64,000 bases of DNA from Mangrovicoccus sp. HB161399 (lineage in GTDB: Bacteria; Pseudomonadota; Alphaproteobacteria; Rhodobacterales; Rhodobacteraceae), in assembly GCF_013184745.1 (NCBI RefSeq), contig NZ_JAATVU010000034.1, forward strand, positions 1-64,000, written 5' to 3'. The notes under the pieces were generated by a model that was not told the origin of the DNA, made no database searches, and worked only from the letters and a program-made list of their open reading frames with translations. Shown piece after piece: positions 44,548 to 52,715 of this stretch (position 1 is the stretch's first letter; each line of letters begins with the position of its first letter). A program made the translations under genes and the position numbers.

Positions 44548-45261
44548 TCAGGAGGAGCGGATCAGGCAGAAGGCGCGGTAGGCGGTCAGGAATTCGCCGC
44601 GCTTCAGGGCGGCGGTCTCCGCCGCTTCCTCGTCGACGCCCCATTGCTCGGCCTGCCAGTCCTCGTCGATGCGCGAGGCATCCCAGGCGGCCTCGGCCCC
44701 GGCCTCGCCATGGACGGCCGCCAGCGCGAGGATCAGCGAGCCGGACATCGCGACCAGGTCGTGGAAGGCAGCCAGCTCGAAGGGCGTGAGCGCATGGACC
44801 TCGGCAGCCAGCGCGGCAAGGCTGGCTTCGGGCTGGGCGACGTGCATGATCCCCGCCCCGGTATTCAGGGGCGCGCCGAAGCGGCCTGCCGACCAGACCA
44901 GCAGCGGGTCCCAGGCGGCGCGCTGCCGCGCCACCAGATCCGCAGGGCTGTCGGCGCGGTAGCAGAGCAGGTCGGTCCCGCCGTAGCCTGCCAGCATGTC
45001 GGCCACGGCCGCATGGTTCAGCGCGACATTGTCGATCGCAGAATTTGCGAGCTTGGTCAGCGGCATGGTCGCCGGATCGAGAGCCTCGCCCTGGGCGTCC
45101 CATTCGGCAGCCACGCCCTCGGCGAAGGCGCGCGAGGGCAGCAGCAGCGCCGCCTTGGCCGGCGTCTTCACCGCACGGCCGTCGAGATGCACCGTCCAGC
45201 CGCCATCGGCCTGCGCCACATCGGCCGCCTTCCAGAACCGTTTCGGCACCCAGCCTGCCAT
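44548..45261 (-). CDS. ATP12-family F1-ATPase assembly chaperone
   Basis: 237 residues. Family features are Phe-Trp-Lys near residue 9, Leu-Asp-Gly-Arg-Ala-Val-Lys-Thr-Pro near 28, Met-Pro-Leu-Thr-Lys-Leu-Ala-Asn near 67 and Asp-Leu-Leu-Cys-Tyr-Arg near 97. In mitochondria Atp12 binds free alpha subunits during F1 assembly, and alphaproteobacteria keep the homologue. It is the last gene of the rarA-crcB-rluC-HAD-ATP12 run, 1 bp after the HAD gene. Confidence 0.92.
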   Translation of the reverse strand: MAGWVPKRFWKAADVAQADGGWTVHLDGRAVKTPAKAALLLPSRAFAEGVAAEWDAQGEALDPATMPLTKLANSAIDNVALNHAAVADMLAGYGGTDLLCYRADSPADLVARQRAAWDPLLVWSAGRFGAPLNTGAGIMHVAQPEASLAALAAEVHALTPFELAAFHDLVAMSGSLILALAAVHGEAGAEAAWDASRIDEDWQAEQWGVDEEAAETAALKRGEFLTAYRAFCLIRSS

Positions 45262-45262
45262 G

Positions 45263-45940
45263 TCAGCTCTCCCAGAGGTCTTTCAGTAGTCCCGGCACCT
45301 GCGCATATGCCGTCGCCAGGCGCTCCGCGCCCGAGGCTTCCAGACGCGCCGCCGGATGGTAGCCCCAGGCCACCCCGAGCCGGCGCGCGCCCGCGGCACG
45401 GCCCATCTCCATGTCGAAGGCGGTATCGCCGATCATCACCGTGTCGGCAGGCCCGACCCCGCAGGCCGACATCGCCGCCAGCACCATCGAGGGATGCGGC
45501 TTCGACGGGTGGTCGTCCGCAACCTGCGTGGTCACGAAGCGGCCGGCCAGCCCGTGCGTCTCCAGCAGATGCGTCAGCCCGCGGCGCGACTTTCCGGTGG
45601 CGATGCCGATCAGCACATGATCGTCCTCCGCAAGCGCGTCGAGACAGGCCAGGGCGCCGTCGTAGAGCGGCGAGGAGGCCGCGGCATCGGCGCCGCGCAG
45701 CGAGGCATAGGCGTCCTTGTAGGTCTCCACCATCCGGTCGATCCGATGCGGCTCCAGATCCGGGGCCAGCTGGGCGACGGCGTTGGGCAGCGACAGGCCG
45801 ACGATCGACAGGATCTCGGGGACGGCCGGCGTCTCCAGCCCCTCGGCGCCGAAGGCCGCGGCCATCGACATCTTTATGTGCTGCTGGCTGTCGACCAGCG
45901 TGCCGTCGACATCGAAAAGCGCAAGGCGGAGACGGGTCAA
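45263..45940 (-). CDS. HAD-family hydrolase, phosphoglycolate-phosphatase-like
   Basis: 225 residues. The nucleophile motif Phe-Asp-Val-Asp-Gly-Thr-Leu-Val-Asp is at 8-16, with Thr-Gly-Lys-Ser near 113, Lys-Pro-His-Pro near 143, and Gly-Asp-Thr-Ala-Phe-Asp near 167, the Gph/PGMB subtype. The start is a TTG at 45940 that overlaps the rluC stop, so translation is coupled. The substrate is a small phosphate ester, not identifiable here. Confidence 0.88.
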   Translation of the reverse strand: MTRLRLALFDVDGTLVDSQQHIKMSMAAAFGAEGLETPAVPEILSIVGLSLPNAVAQLAPDLEPHRIDRMVETYKDAYASLRGADAAASSPLYDGALACLDALAEDDHVLIGIATGKSRRGLTHLLETHGLAGRFVTTQVADDHPSKPHPSMVLAAMSACGVGPADTVMIGDTAFDMEMGRAAGARRLGVAWGYHPAARLEASGAERLATAYAQVPGLLKDLWES

Positions 45941-46986
45941 AACTCGGGATCCTCGAACGGGTCGGCCGGAACGTCCGCCGGGTCCCAGCCCAGCGTCTTC
46001 CAGGTGCGCTCCATGTGCTCGGGCAGGGGCGCGGTGATGGTCAGCTGATTGCCGGTCACCGGATGGGTGATGGTCAGGCTGCGGGCATGCAGGTGCAGCT
46101 TGCGGCTGATCTCGCCGCCGAGCTGCGCGCCCCAGCCGTCGCCCAGGTTCTCCTGGCCCGACCCGCCGTACTTGCCGTCGCCGACGATCGGATGGCCGAG
46201 CTCGGCCATGTGCGCGCGCAGCTGGTGGGTGCGGCCCGTGATCGGCACCATCGCCACCCAGGCGCAGCGCTTGCCCAGCGGGCTGAGCACGGCGTAGTCG
46301 GTCGTGGCATGCTTGGCGCCCTCGGTCTTCTCGACATCGCGGGGATGGACGCAGCGCATCTTCTCGCCCTCGCCGCCCTTCCCGTGGCCGCCGGCCTTCA
46401 CCAGCCCGTACTTGATCGTGCCCATCGCCGGGTGCGGCACGCCGGCAACGATCGCCCAGTAGATCTTGCGGGTCTCGCGAGAACGGAAGGCCTTGGTCAG
46501 CGCATCGGCCACCTTGCGGGTCCGCGCCATGATCAGGACGCCCGAGGTGTCGCGGTCGAGCCGGTGGACGAGCCGCGGCTTCTCGTCGAGGCCGAAGCGC
46601 AGCGCCTCTGCCAGCCCGTCGACGTGGCGGGTCTGGCCCGAGCCGCCCTGCGAGGCAAGGCCCGGCAGCTTGTTCAGCGCGATGATGTGGTCGTCGCGGT
46701 AGAGCACGGCACGGCGCATCATCTCGGCATCGGCCTCGGCGATGCGCGGCACCGGCGGCTTGTCCTGCTCGGGGCCGGGATCGGGGATCGGCGGGATGCG
46801 CACTGTCTGGCCGGCTTCCAGCCTGGTGGCCGGCTTCACGCGGCCGCCATCGACGCGCAGCTCGCCCTTGCGGCACATCTTCTCGATCCGGCCCTGGCCG
46901 AGATGCGGGAACATCCGGCGCAGCCAGCGGTCGATCCTCTGGTCCGCTTCGGAGTCGCTCACGGTAATGGTCTGCACGCCGCTCAT
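45937..46986 (-). CDS. RluC/RluD-family 23S rRNA pseudouridine synthase
   Basis: 349 residues: an N-terminal S4 RNA-binding domain (about 10-75) and the RluA catalytic domain with His-Arg-Leu-Asp-Arg-Asp-Thr-Ser-Gly near residue 150, where Asp is catalytic. It is most like RluC, which modifies 23S rRNA. A Gly/Lys-rich loop (about 215-225) is an insertion. ATG 46986 overlaps the crcB stop by 4 bp. Confidence 0.9.
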   Translation of the reverse strand: MSGVQTITVSDSEADQRIDRWLRRMFPHLGQGRIEKMCRKGELRVDGGRVKPATRLEAGQTVRIPPIPDPGPEQDKPPVPRIAEADAEMMRRAVLYRDDHIIALNKLPGLASQGGSGQTRHVDGLAEALRFGLDEKPRLVHRLDRDTSGVLIMARTRKVADALTKAFRSRETRKIYWAIVAGVPHPAMGTIKYGLVKAGGHGKGGEGEKMRCVHPRDVEKTEGAKHATTDYAVLSPLGKRCAWVAMVPITGRTHQLRAHMAELGHPIVGDGKYGGSGQENLGDGWGAQLGGEISRKLHLHARSLTITHPVTGNQLTITAPLPEHMERTWKTLGWDPADVPADPFEDPEF

Positions 46987-47360
46987 TGGAAGGCCATCCT
47001 TGCAAGGGTCAGCCCGGCGAAGAGCGCCGCGAGCGACACCAGCACCGAGGACAGGACATAGGTCGCCGCCAGGCCGGCCTGGCCCCGCTCCCACAGCGTC
47101 ACCGCGTCGAGCGAGAAGCTGGAGAAGGTCGTGAAGCCGCCCAGCATGCCGACGGTCAGCAGAGGCGCGAATTTCGTGCCGCCCTTCATCGCCATCACGG
47201 TGACCAGGACCCCCATGGCAAAGGAGCCGACCACGTTGACGAAGAGCGTGCCCCAGGGGAATCCGGGCCCCAGCAGCCGCATGGCCGCGACACCCGAAAG
47301 ATAGCGCCCCGAGGCACCGATTGCGCCGCCCAGGGCGACCATGGCGAGTTTGTCGATCAT
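46983..47360 (-). CDS. crcB: CrcB/Fluc fluoride channel
   Basis: 125 residues with four membrane helices and the Fluc signatures Gly-Gly-Ala-Ile-Gly-Ala-Ser-Gly-Arg-Tyr near 11 and Gly-Gly-Phe-Thr-Thr-Phe-Ser-Ser-Phe-Ser near 75. It exports fluoride as a dual-topology dimer. There is no space for a fluoride riboswitch, because rarA ends 31 bp upstream, so expression follows the operon. GAGGGG precedes ATG 47360. Confidence 0.95.
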   Translation of the reverse strand: MIDKLAMVALGGAIGASGRYLSGVAAMRLLGPGFPWGTLFVNVVGSFAMGVLVTVMAMKGGTKFAPLLTVGMLGGFTTFSSFSLDAVTLWERGQAGLAATYVLSSVLVSLAALFAGLTLARMAFQ

Positions 47361-47391
47361 GCGCCCCTCTTTTCCCGGCGCGGGCGCGGAG

Positions 47392-48720
47392 TCAACCGCC
47401 CTGCCGCTTCGCGCGCAGCCGCGCGAAATACTCCGCCCGCTTGCCCAGCTCGCGCTCGAAGCCGCGGTCGGCAGGTGTATAGAAATCGGGCCGCGCCATG
47501 TCCTCGGGAAAGTAGTCCTGCCCGGAAAATCCGTCCTCGGCATCGTGGTCATAGGCGTAGCCCGCGCCATAGCCCTGCTCCTTCATCAGCCCGGTCGGGG
47601 CGTTGAGAATGTGCTTCGGCGGCGGCACCGATCCGGTCTTCTTCGCCAGGGCGCGCGCCGCCTTGTAGGCGACATAGCCAGCGTTCGATTTCGGCGCGAG
47701 CGCGAGGTAGATCACCGCCTGGGCCAGCGCCAGCTCGCCCTCCGGGCTGCCCAGCCGTTCGTAGCTCTGCCAGGCATCGATGCAGACCGCCTGGGCCTGC
47801 GGATCGGCAAGGCCGATATCCTCGACCGACATGCGGGTCAGGCGGCGGGCGAGGAAGCAGGGATCCTCGCCGCCCTCCAGCATCCGCGCGAACCAGTAGA
47901 GCGCGGCGTCCGGGTCCGAGCCGCGCACCGATTTGTGCAGCGCCGAGATCAGGTTGTAGTGGCCGTCGCCGGACTTGTCGTAATTCGCCGCCCGCTGCTG
48001 CAGGCGCCGACCAAGCTGCTTCGGGTCGAGCGGCGCCTCCGGCTTCCAGCTGGCGATCACCTCGGCCATGTTCAGCAGGCTGCGCCCGTCGCCATCGGCC
48101 ATGGCCAGCAGATGCGCCCGCGCCTCTGGGGTCAGCGGCAGCACGGCGCCCAGATCCCCTTCGGCGCGGGCCAGCATCCCTTCCAGCGCCTCGGGGCCGA
48201 GCCGGGCGAGAACGACGACATGGGCGCGGCTCAGGAGCGCGGCGTTGAGCTCGAAGGAGGGGTTCTCGGTGGTGGCGCCGACCAGCGTGATCAGCCCGCT
48301 TTCCAGATGCGGCAGGAACCCGTCCTGCTGCGCCCTGTTGAAGCGGTGGATCTCGTCGACGAAAAGCAGCGTCCCCTGCCCCGCGCGGCGGCGCTGGCGG
48401 GCGTCCTCGAAGACCTTCTTCAGGTCGGCGACGCCGGCGAAGATCGCGCTGATCTCCACCATGTGAAGCCCGGCCTCGCGGGCGAGCAGCCGCGCGATGG
48501 TGGTCTTGCCGACGCCCGGCGGGCCCCAGAGGATCAGCGAGGGGATCTGCCCCGCCGCCAGCATGGTGCCCAAGGGCGCATCGGGGCCGAGCGCAGCCTC
48601 CTGCCCCAGCACGTCGGACAGATGCTGCGGGCGCAGCCTGTCGGCGAGCGGCCGCGGCCCCTCCGGCGCGGCGGGACGGGCGGGCTGGGACTGCGGAAGG
48701 GAGTCGAAGAGATCGGCCAT
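47392..48720 (-). CDS. rarA: RarA (MgsA), replication-associated recombination AAA+ ATPase
   Basis: 442 residues. Walker A Gly-Pro-Pro-Gly-Val-Gly-Lys-Thr-Thr is near 62, Walker B Leu-Phe-Val-Asp-Glu-Ile-His-Arg-Phe near 115, and Thr-Glu-Asn-Pro-Ser-Phe is the sensor region. The C-terminal tetramerisation domain with Gly-Tyr-Gly-Ala-Gly-Tyr is complete. It acts at stalled forks. It is the first gene of its operon. Confidence 0.94.
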   Translation of the reverse strand: MADLFDSLPQSQPARPAAPEGPRPLADRLRPQHLSDVLGQEAALGPDAPLGTMLAAGQIPSLILWGPPGVGKTTIARLLAREAGLHMVEISAIFAGVADLKKVFEDARQRRRAGQGTLLFVDEIHRFNRAQQDGFLPHLESGLITLVGATTENPSFELNAALLSRAHVVVLARLGPEALEGMLARAEGDLGAVLPLTPEARAHLLAMADGDGRSLLNMAEVIASWKPEAPLDPKQLGRRLQQRAANYDKSGDGHYNLISALHKSVRGSDPDAALYWFARMLEGGEDPCFLARRLTRMSVEDIGLADPQAQAVCIDAWQSYERLGSPEGELALAQAVIYLALAPKSNAGYVAYKAARALAKKTGSVPPPKHILNAPTGLMKEQGYGAGYAYDHDAEDGFSGQDYFPEDMARPDFYTPADRGFERELGKRAEYFARLRAKRQGG

Positions 48721-48770
48721 GGCAGGGATCTTGGCGTTCTGCGGGCGCAGCGCAAGCCCCTCTCCCCCGG

Positions 48771-48795
48771 CCCCTCTCCCCGGCGGGGAGAGGGG
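48771..48795. repeat. G-rich perfect palindrome (11-bp stem)
   Basis: CCCCTCTCCCC (48771-48781) pairs perfectly with 48785-48795 around a 3-base loop. A further CCCCTCTCCCCC copy lies directly to the left (48757-48768). It belongs to the family seen at 1921-1950 and 34211-34259, here upstream of rarA. Confidence 0.6.
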
Positions 48796-48811
48796 AGAGG
48801 CCCGGAAACGG

Positions 48812-48839
48812 AAAAGGGCGGGCCAATCGGCCCGCCCTT
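48812..48839 (-). terminator. Rho-independent terminator of the alpha operon
   Basis: An 11-bp stem (48814-48824 with 48829-48839, loop AATC) is followed on the minus strand by TTTTC. It lies 23 bp after the rplQ stop and ends the rpsM-rpsK-rpoA-rplQ unit. Confidence 0.8.
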
Positions 48840-48861
48840 CGGAAAATCGCCCAGGCGAAGC

Positions 48862-49281
48862 TTATGCTTCGGCTGCTTCCTCGGCCTCGAGGCGCGCACG
48901 GTCGGCGGCACCCTTGGCATCGACGTCGCGGTCGACGAACTCGATGATCGCCATCGGTGCCATGTCGCCGTAGCGGAAGCCGGCCTTCAGGACGCGGACG
49001 TAGCCGCCCTGGCGGTCCTTGTAGCGCGGGCCGAGCACTTCGAAGAGCTTCGCGACCAGCGCGTCCTGCTTCAGCTTCGACGCCGCCTGGCGGCGGGCGT
49101 GCAGGTCGCCGCGCTTGGCGAGGGTGATCAGCTTCTCGATCACCGGGCGCAGTTCCTTGGCCTTCGGCAGGGTGGTCTTGATCTGCTCGTGCTCGATCAG
49201 CGAGCCGGCCATGTTCGAGAAGAGCGCCTTGCGGTGCTCGTGGGTGCGGTTCAGGCGGCGGTATCCGCGGGCGTGACGCAT
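48862..49281 (-). CDS. rplQ: Ribosomal protein L17
   Basis: 139 residues, starting Met-Arg-His-Ala-Arg-Gly and containing the L17 core ([13 protein letters not shown]). A short acidic Ala/Glu tail extends it. It is a large-subunit protein near the exit tunnel and the last gene of the alpha operon, 142 bp after rpoA. Confidence 0.97.
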   Translation of the reverse strand: MRHARGYRRLNRTHEHRKALFSNMAGSLIEHEQIKTTLPKAKELRPVIEKLITLAKRGDLHARRQAASKLKQDALVAKLFEVLGPRYKDRQGGYVRVLKAGFRYGDMAPMAIIEFVDRDVDAKGAADRARLEAEEAAEA

Positions 49282-49390
49282 GTGTCTATCCTTTCAAGGT
49301 GCTTTGTCCGGCCCCCATGCGTGCGGGGACCTCCTTTGTGGGGCGGAATTGCCCATGCGGCCCGGAGCACCCGGAACCGCGGATTTGCGC

Positions 49391-49412
49391 GGGCGGATAC
49401 TGCAATCCGCCC
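49391..49412 (-). other. Intercistronic stem-loop between rpoA and rplQ
   Basis: GGGCGGAT (49391-49398) pairs perfectly with ATCCGCCC (49405-49412), 11 bp after the rpoA stop. No T-run follows, so it is more likely a processing or stability element than a terminator. Confidence 0.5.
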
Positions 49413-49423
49413 GGCGCGTCAAA

Positions 49424-50440
49424 TCAGAACTGGTCCTCGAACTTCTTGGCCAGGTCCTCGATGTTGTCCGGCGGCCAGTCCTCGACATCCATGCCGAGAT
49501 GCAGGCCCATGCCCGAGAGCACTTCCTTGATCTCGTTCAGCGACTTGCGGCCGAAGTTCGGGGTGCGGAGCATCTCGGCTTCGGTCTTCTGGATCAGGTC
49601 GCCGATATAGACGATGTTGTCGTTCTTCAGGCAGTTCGCAGACCGGACGGACAGTTCCAGCTCGTCCACCTTCTTGAGGAGGAGCGGGTTGAACTCGAGC
49701 CCGTCATCGTCGGATTCGGCGCGGGCCGCTTCCGGCTCGTCGAAGTTGACGAAGATCTGCAGCTGGTCCTGGAGGATGCGCGCGGCGAAGGCCACGGCAT
49801 CCTCGGGGGTGACCGAGCCGTCGGTCTCGATCTTCATGGTCAGCTTGTCGTAATCCAGCACCTGGCCCTCGCGGGTCGGCTGGACGTCGTAGGAGACCTT
49901 CTTGACCGGCGAGAAGATCGCGTCGATCGGGATCAGGCCGATCGGGGCGTCCTCGGGACGGTTCTTGTCGGCCGCGACGTATCCCTTCCCGATATCGACC
50001 GTCATCTCCATGTAGAGATCGGCGCCGTCATCGAGATGGCAGATGATGTGGTCGCGGTTCAGGACCTCGATGCCTGCGGATTCGGAAATCTCGCCGGCGG
50101 TCACTGCACCAGGGCCGCGGGCCTGGATGGTGATCCGCTTCGGACCTTCGACATCCATCTTAATCGCGACGCCCTTGAGGTTCAGCACGATGTCGGTCAC
50201 GTCCTCGCGGACGCCCGCCACCGAGGAGAACTCGTGCAGCACGTTGTCAATCTGGACAGTGGTGATGGCCGCACCCTGCAGCGAGGACATCAGGACCCGG
50301 CGCAGCGCGTTGCCGAGCGTCAGGCCGAAGCCGCGTTCCAGAGGTTCGGCGACAAGGGTCGCCTGGCGCGTGGGATCGTTTCCCGGCTTAACGTCGAGCT
50401 GCATCGGTTTGATGAGCTCCTGCCAGTTTTTCTGGATCAT
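49424..50440 (-). CDS. rpoA: RNA polymerase alpha subunit
   Basis: 338 residues with the alpha N-terminal dimerisation domain (Leu-Gly-Asn-Ala-Leu-Arg-Arg-Val near 44) and the C-terminal domain ([10 protein letters not shown] near 295) that contacts UP elements and activators. ATG 50440 has GGAGG 8 bases upstream and gives the typical Met-Ile-Gln-Lys-Asn-Trp start; the frame to 50479 is an over-extension. Confidence 0.97.
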   Translation of the reverse strand: MIQKNWQELIKPMQLDVKPGNDPTRQATLVAEPLERGFGLTLGNALRRVLMSSLQGAAITTVQIDNVLHEFSSVAGVREDVTDIVLNLKGVAIKMDVEGPKRITIQARGPGAVTAGEISESAGIEVLNRDHIICHLDDGADLYMEMTVDIGKGYVAADKNRPEDAPIGLIPIDAIFSPVKKVSYDVQPTREGQVLDYDKLTMKIETDGSVTPEDAVAFAARILQDQLQIFVNFDEPEAARAESDDDGLEFNPLLLKKVDELELSVRSANCLKNDNIVYIGDLIQKTEAEMLRTPNFGRKSLNEIKEVLSGMGLHLGMDVEDWPPDNIEDLAKKFEDQF

Positions 50441-50556
50441 GCCTGTGGCCTCCATGCTCGCCGCCTGCCCCATGTCCAAAGGCCCGCGACACCCGAGGTT
50501 GTGAACGGATCGAACCGGCGGCCGGATGCCGCCGGTTCAAAGCTTGTCGAAATCGG

Positions 50557-50952
50557 TCAGACGCGGCGGCGCTTGGGCGGGCGGCAGCCGTTATGCGCGA
50601 TCGGGGTCACGTCGCGGATCGAGGTGATGTTGAAGCCGACTGCGGCGAGGGCGCGCAGTGCGGATTCACGTCCGGAACCGGGGCCCTGGACCTCGACCTC
50701 GAGGGTCTTGACGCCATGCTCCTGGGCCTTGCGGCCTGCATCCTCTGCAGCCATCTGGGCGGCATAGGGGGTCGACTTCCGCGAGCCCTTGAAGCCCATC
50801 GTGCCGGCGGACGACCAGGAGATCGCGTTGCCCTGCACGTCGGAGATCAGGATCTTGGTGTTGTTGAACGACGAGTTCACATGAGCAACGCCTGCGGCGA
50901 TGTTCTTGCGCTCTTTTTTCTTGCCGGCATTGCGGCGGGTATCACGTGCCAT
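50557..50952 (-). CDS. rpsK: Ribosomal protein S11
   Basis: 131 residues with the S11 core ([11 protein letters not shown] near 90) and the typical end Cys-Arg-Pro-Pro-Lys-Arg-Arg-Arg-Val. It is part of the 30S platform. It lies 15 bp after rpsM. Confidence 0.97.
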   Translation of the reverse strand: MARDTRRNAGKKKERKNIAAGVAHVNSSFNNTKILISDVQGNAISWSSAGTMGFKGSRKSTPYAAQMAAEDAGRKAQEHGVKTLEVEVQGPGSGRESALRALAAVGFNITSIRDVTPIAHNGCRPPKRRRV

Positions 50953-50967
50953 GTTTCCGGTCTCCCC

Positions 50968-51336
50968 TTACTTCTTCTTGCCGGCGATCGGCTTCGCCGG
51001 GCCCTTGCGGGTGCGGGCGTTGGTGTGGGTGCGCTGACCGCGCACGGGGAGGTTGCGGCGATGGCGCAGGCCGCGGTAGCAGCCGAGGTCCATCAGGCGC
51101 TTGACGTTCATCTGCACTTCGCGGCGCAGGTCGCCTTCGACAGTGAAGTTCGCGTCGATATGTTCGCGGATGGCCAGAACTTCCTCGTCGGAGAGTTCGT
51201 TGACGCGACGGGTCACGTCGATCTTGACGGCTTCGCAGATCTGCTGAGCGACATGCGGGCCAATGCCGTGGATATAGGTCAGCGCGATCGGAACGCGCTT
51301 GGCCGTGGGGATGTTGACGCCGGCGATACGTGCCAC
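50968..51336 (-). CDS. rpsM: Ribosomal protein S13
   Basis: 122 residues starting [10 protein letters not shown], with the C-terminal [11 protein letters not shown]. It sits in the 30S head and contacts the 50S subunit. It is the first gene of the alpha operon, preceded by its own promoter. Confidence 0.97.
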   Translation of the reverse strand: MARIAGVNIPTAKRVPIALTYIHGIGPHVAQQICEAVKIDVTRRVNELSDEEVLAIREHIDANFTVEGDLRREVQMNVKRLMDLGCYRGLRHRRNLPVRGQRTHTNARTRKGPAKPIAGKKK

Positions 51337-51746
51337 GTGGTTCTTCCTTTCGTTGCGGTTCCGTAGTTCCAGAACCTTTTTTCACAACGCAAACCCGCCA
51401 GGAGGCAGGCAGCGCGGCGATCTTCGGCGAATCCGCTGCGCCGGGGCGCAATGCGGCAGCCGATTCTCAGTTGAGATGGCGTGAATTATGGAGAATCGCA
51501 GGCTAGGTCAAGGGTCGATCTGCGACACCCCGCCCAGTTGTGGGATCTGTCGGGCATGGGGCCCGGCGACCCGGAGAGTGTGTCACAAAACAAGCTGCGA
51601 CGCAAACCGGAGATTTCCGGCCCCGGACCGCGGCCGGCGGCGGCAGGCTTGACCGAACCGGACGGTTCGACTACCCCGGCAGCAGTCGGAAAACGTTGGA
51701 CCGGTCCGGTTATCCCGGTCCCCCGCCTCGGCGGGAGCTAGACGCG
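51337..51746. other. 410-bp divergent region between rpsM and a small membrane-protein gene
   Basis: This gap holds the rpsM promoter and a leader of about 150 bases, which could carry autogenous control. The half facing the small + strand gene is GC-rich and I see no clear promoter or RNA there. Confidence 0.5.
51485..51511 (-). promoter_or_regulatory. Probable promoter of the rpsM-rpsK-rpoA-rplQ operon
   Basis: On the minus strand TTGACC (51506-51511) and CATAAT (51485-51490) are separated by 15 bp. A one-base shifted ATAATT gives a 16-bp spacer. This lies about 150 bp upstream of rpsM. The box quality is high for this GC-rich genome; the spacing is slightly short. Confidence 0.6.
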
Positions 51747-52073
51747 ATGTCGATCCCGCGGCTGCCCACCCCAACCGGGGCCCGGCGGCGCGTGCCCGCC
51801 ATGCCCCCTGCCCGAGGACCTGACGTGCCACCGACGAAAGCCACCCTGATCACCGCCCAAGTCTTCATCTCGACGATGATGGCCTTCCTGATGACCGGCA
51901 TTTTCACCGCCCTGCCAATGCGCTTCGGCGACGGCTGGATCGCGGCCTGGATGCAGCGCTTCGCCCTCGCCTGGCCCGTCGCGTTCGTGCTTTCGCTGGG
52001 CGTCGGCCCGCTGGCCTTCCGGCTCGCCGGGCTGGCGATGCGGGCCTTCGGGCGCCTGACCTTCCGGCTCTGA
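51747..52073 (+). CDS. DUF2798-like small membrane protein
   Basis: 108 residues with two hydrophobic segments in the C-terminal 80 residues and Met-Met-Ala-Phe-Leu-Met-Thr-Gly near residue 43, like DUF2798 proteins. The function is unknown. The first 18 residues are Pro/Arg-rich. ATG 51747 has GGGAG upstream, but ATG 51801 would give the more usual length of about 90. It lies on the opposite strand between adk and rpsM, splitting the ribosomal run. Confidence 0.65.
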   Translation: MSIPRLPTPTGARRRVPAMPPARGPDVPPTKATLITAQVFISTMMAFLMTGIFTALPMRFGDGWIAAWMQRFALAWPVAFVLSLGVGPLAFRLAGLAMRAFGRLTFRL

Positions 52074-52084
52074 CCCGCGGCCAT

Positions 52085-52110
52085 GAAAAAAAGGGCCCCG
52101 GAGGGCCCTT
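52085..52110 (-). terminator. Rho-independent terminator after adk
   Basis: AAGGGCCC (52091-52098) pairs with GGGCCCTT (52103-52110). Read on the minus strand the hairpin is followed by a run of seven T. It lies 24 bp after the adk stop and ends the rplO-secY-adk unit. It may also serve the + strand gene ending at 52073. Confidence 0.85.
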
Positions 52111-52133
52111 GATCCTGTTCCTGCGGAGCCGCG

Positions 52134-52715
52134 TCAGGCCGAGACGGACAGTGCGCCCAGAATGGCGGCCGTGACCTCGTCCATGGCCTGGTCGCCATTG
52201 ACGGTCTTCAGCTTGCCGGTGCCGCGGTAGTAGTCGACCAGCGGTGCGGTGTCCTTGTGGTAGTTCACCAGGCGCTTCTTCAGGGTCTCGGCATTGTCGT
52301 CGGCGCGGGTGCCGCCGCTCTCGGCGGCGCGCTTCTCGATGCGGCCGACGAGCAGCTCGTCCGGGACCTGCATCTCGACCACGGCGTCGAGGCTCATGCC
52401 CTTGTCGGCCAGCAGCTTGTCCAGCGCCTCGGCCTGGGCCGAAGTCCGCGGGAAACCGTCGAAGATCACGCCGTTCGACGCCTGGACGTCATCCTGGTCA
52501 AGACGCTCCGACACGACGCCGATGACGATCTCGTCCGAGACCAGGTCGCCGGCATCCATGACCGCCTTGGCCTTGAGGCCGATTTCGGTCCCGGCCTTCA
52601 CGGCGGCGCGCAGCATGTCGCCGGTGGAAAGCTGGACCATGCCCTGGCTGTCAATCAGCCGCTGGGCCTGGGTGCCCTTGCCCGCGCCCGGCGGTCCAAG
52701 AAGGATGATGTTCAT
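52134..52715 (-). CDS. adk: Adenylate kinase (short form)
   Basis: 193 residues. The P-loop Gly-Pro-Pro-Gly-Ala-Gly-Lys-Gly-Thr is at 7-15, Phe-Asp-Gly-Phe-Pro-Arg near 82. The LID is the short type (Glu-Ser-Gly-Gly-Thr-Arg-Ala-Asp-Asp-Asn) without zinc cysteines, as in other alphaproteobacteria. It interconverts ATP, ADP and AMP. It overlaps the secY stop by 4 bp. Confidence 0.96.
   Translation of the reverse strand: MNIILLGPPGAGKGTQAQRLIDSQGMVQLSTGDMLRAAVKAGTEIGLKAKAVMDAGDLVSDEIVIGVVSERLDQDDVQASNGVIFDGFPRTSAQAEALDKLLADKGMSLDAVVEMQVPDELLVGRIEKRAAESGGTRADDNAETLKKRLVNYHKDTAPLVDYYRGTGKLKTVNGDQAMDEVTAAILGALSVSA

Noticed and set aside
44233-47061. 942-codon + strand frame over the ATP12-HAD-rluC region
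   Set aside because: It is antisense to known genes, with no domain, and is a GC-driven open frame.
47361-47391. Fluoride riboswitch before crcB
   Set aside because: Only 31 bp separate rarA and crcB, too short for the aptamer.
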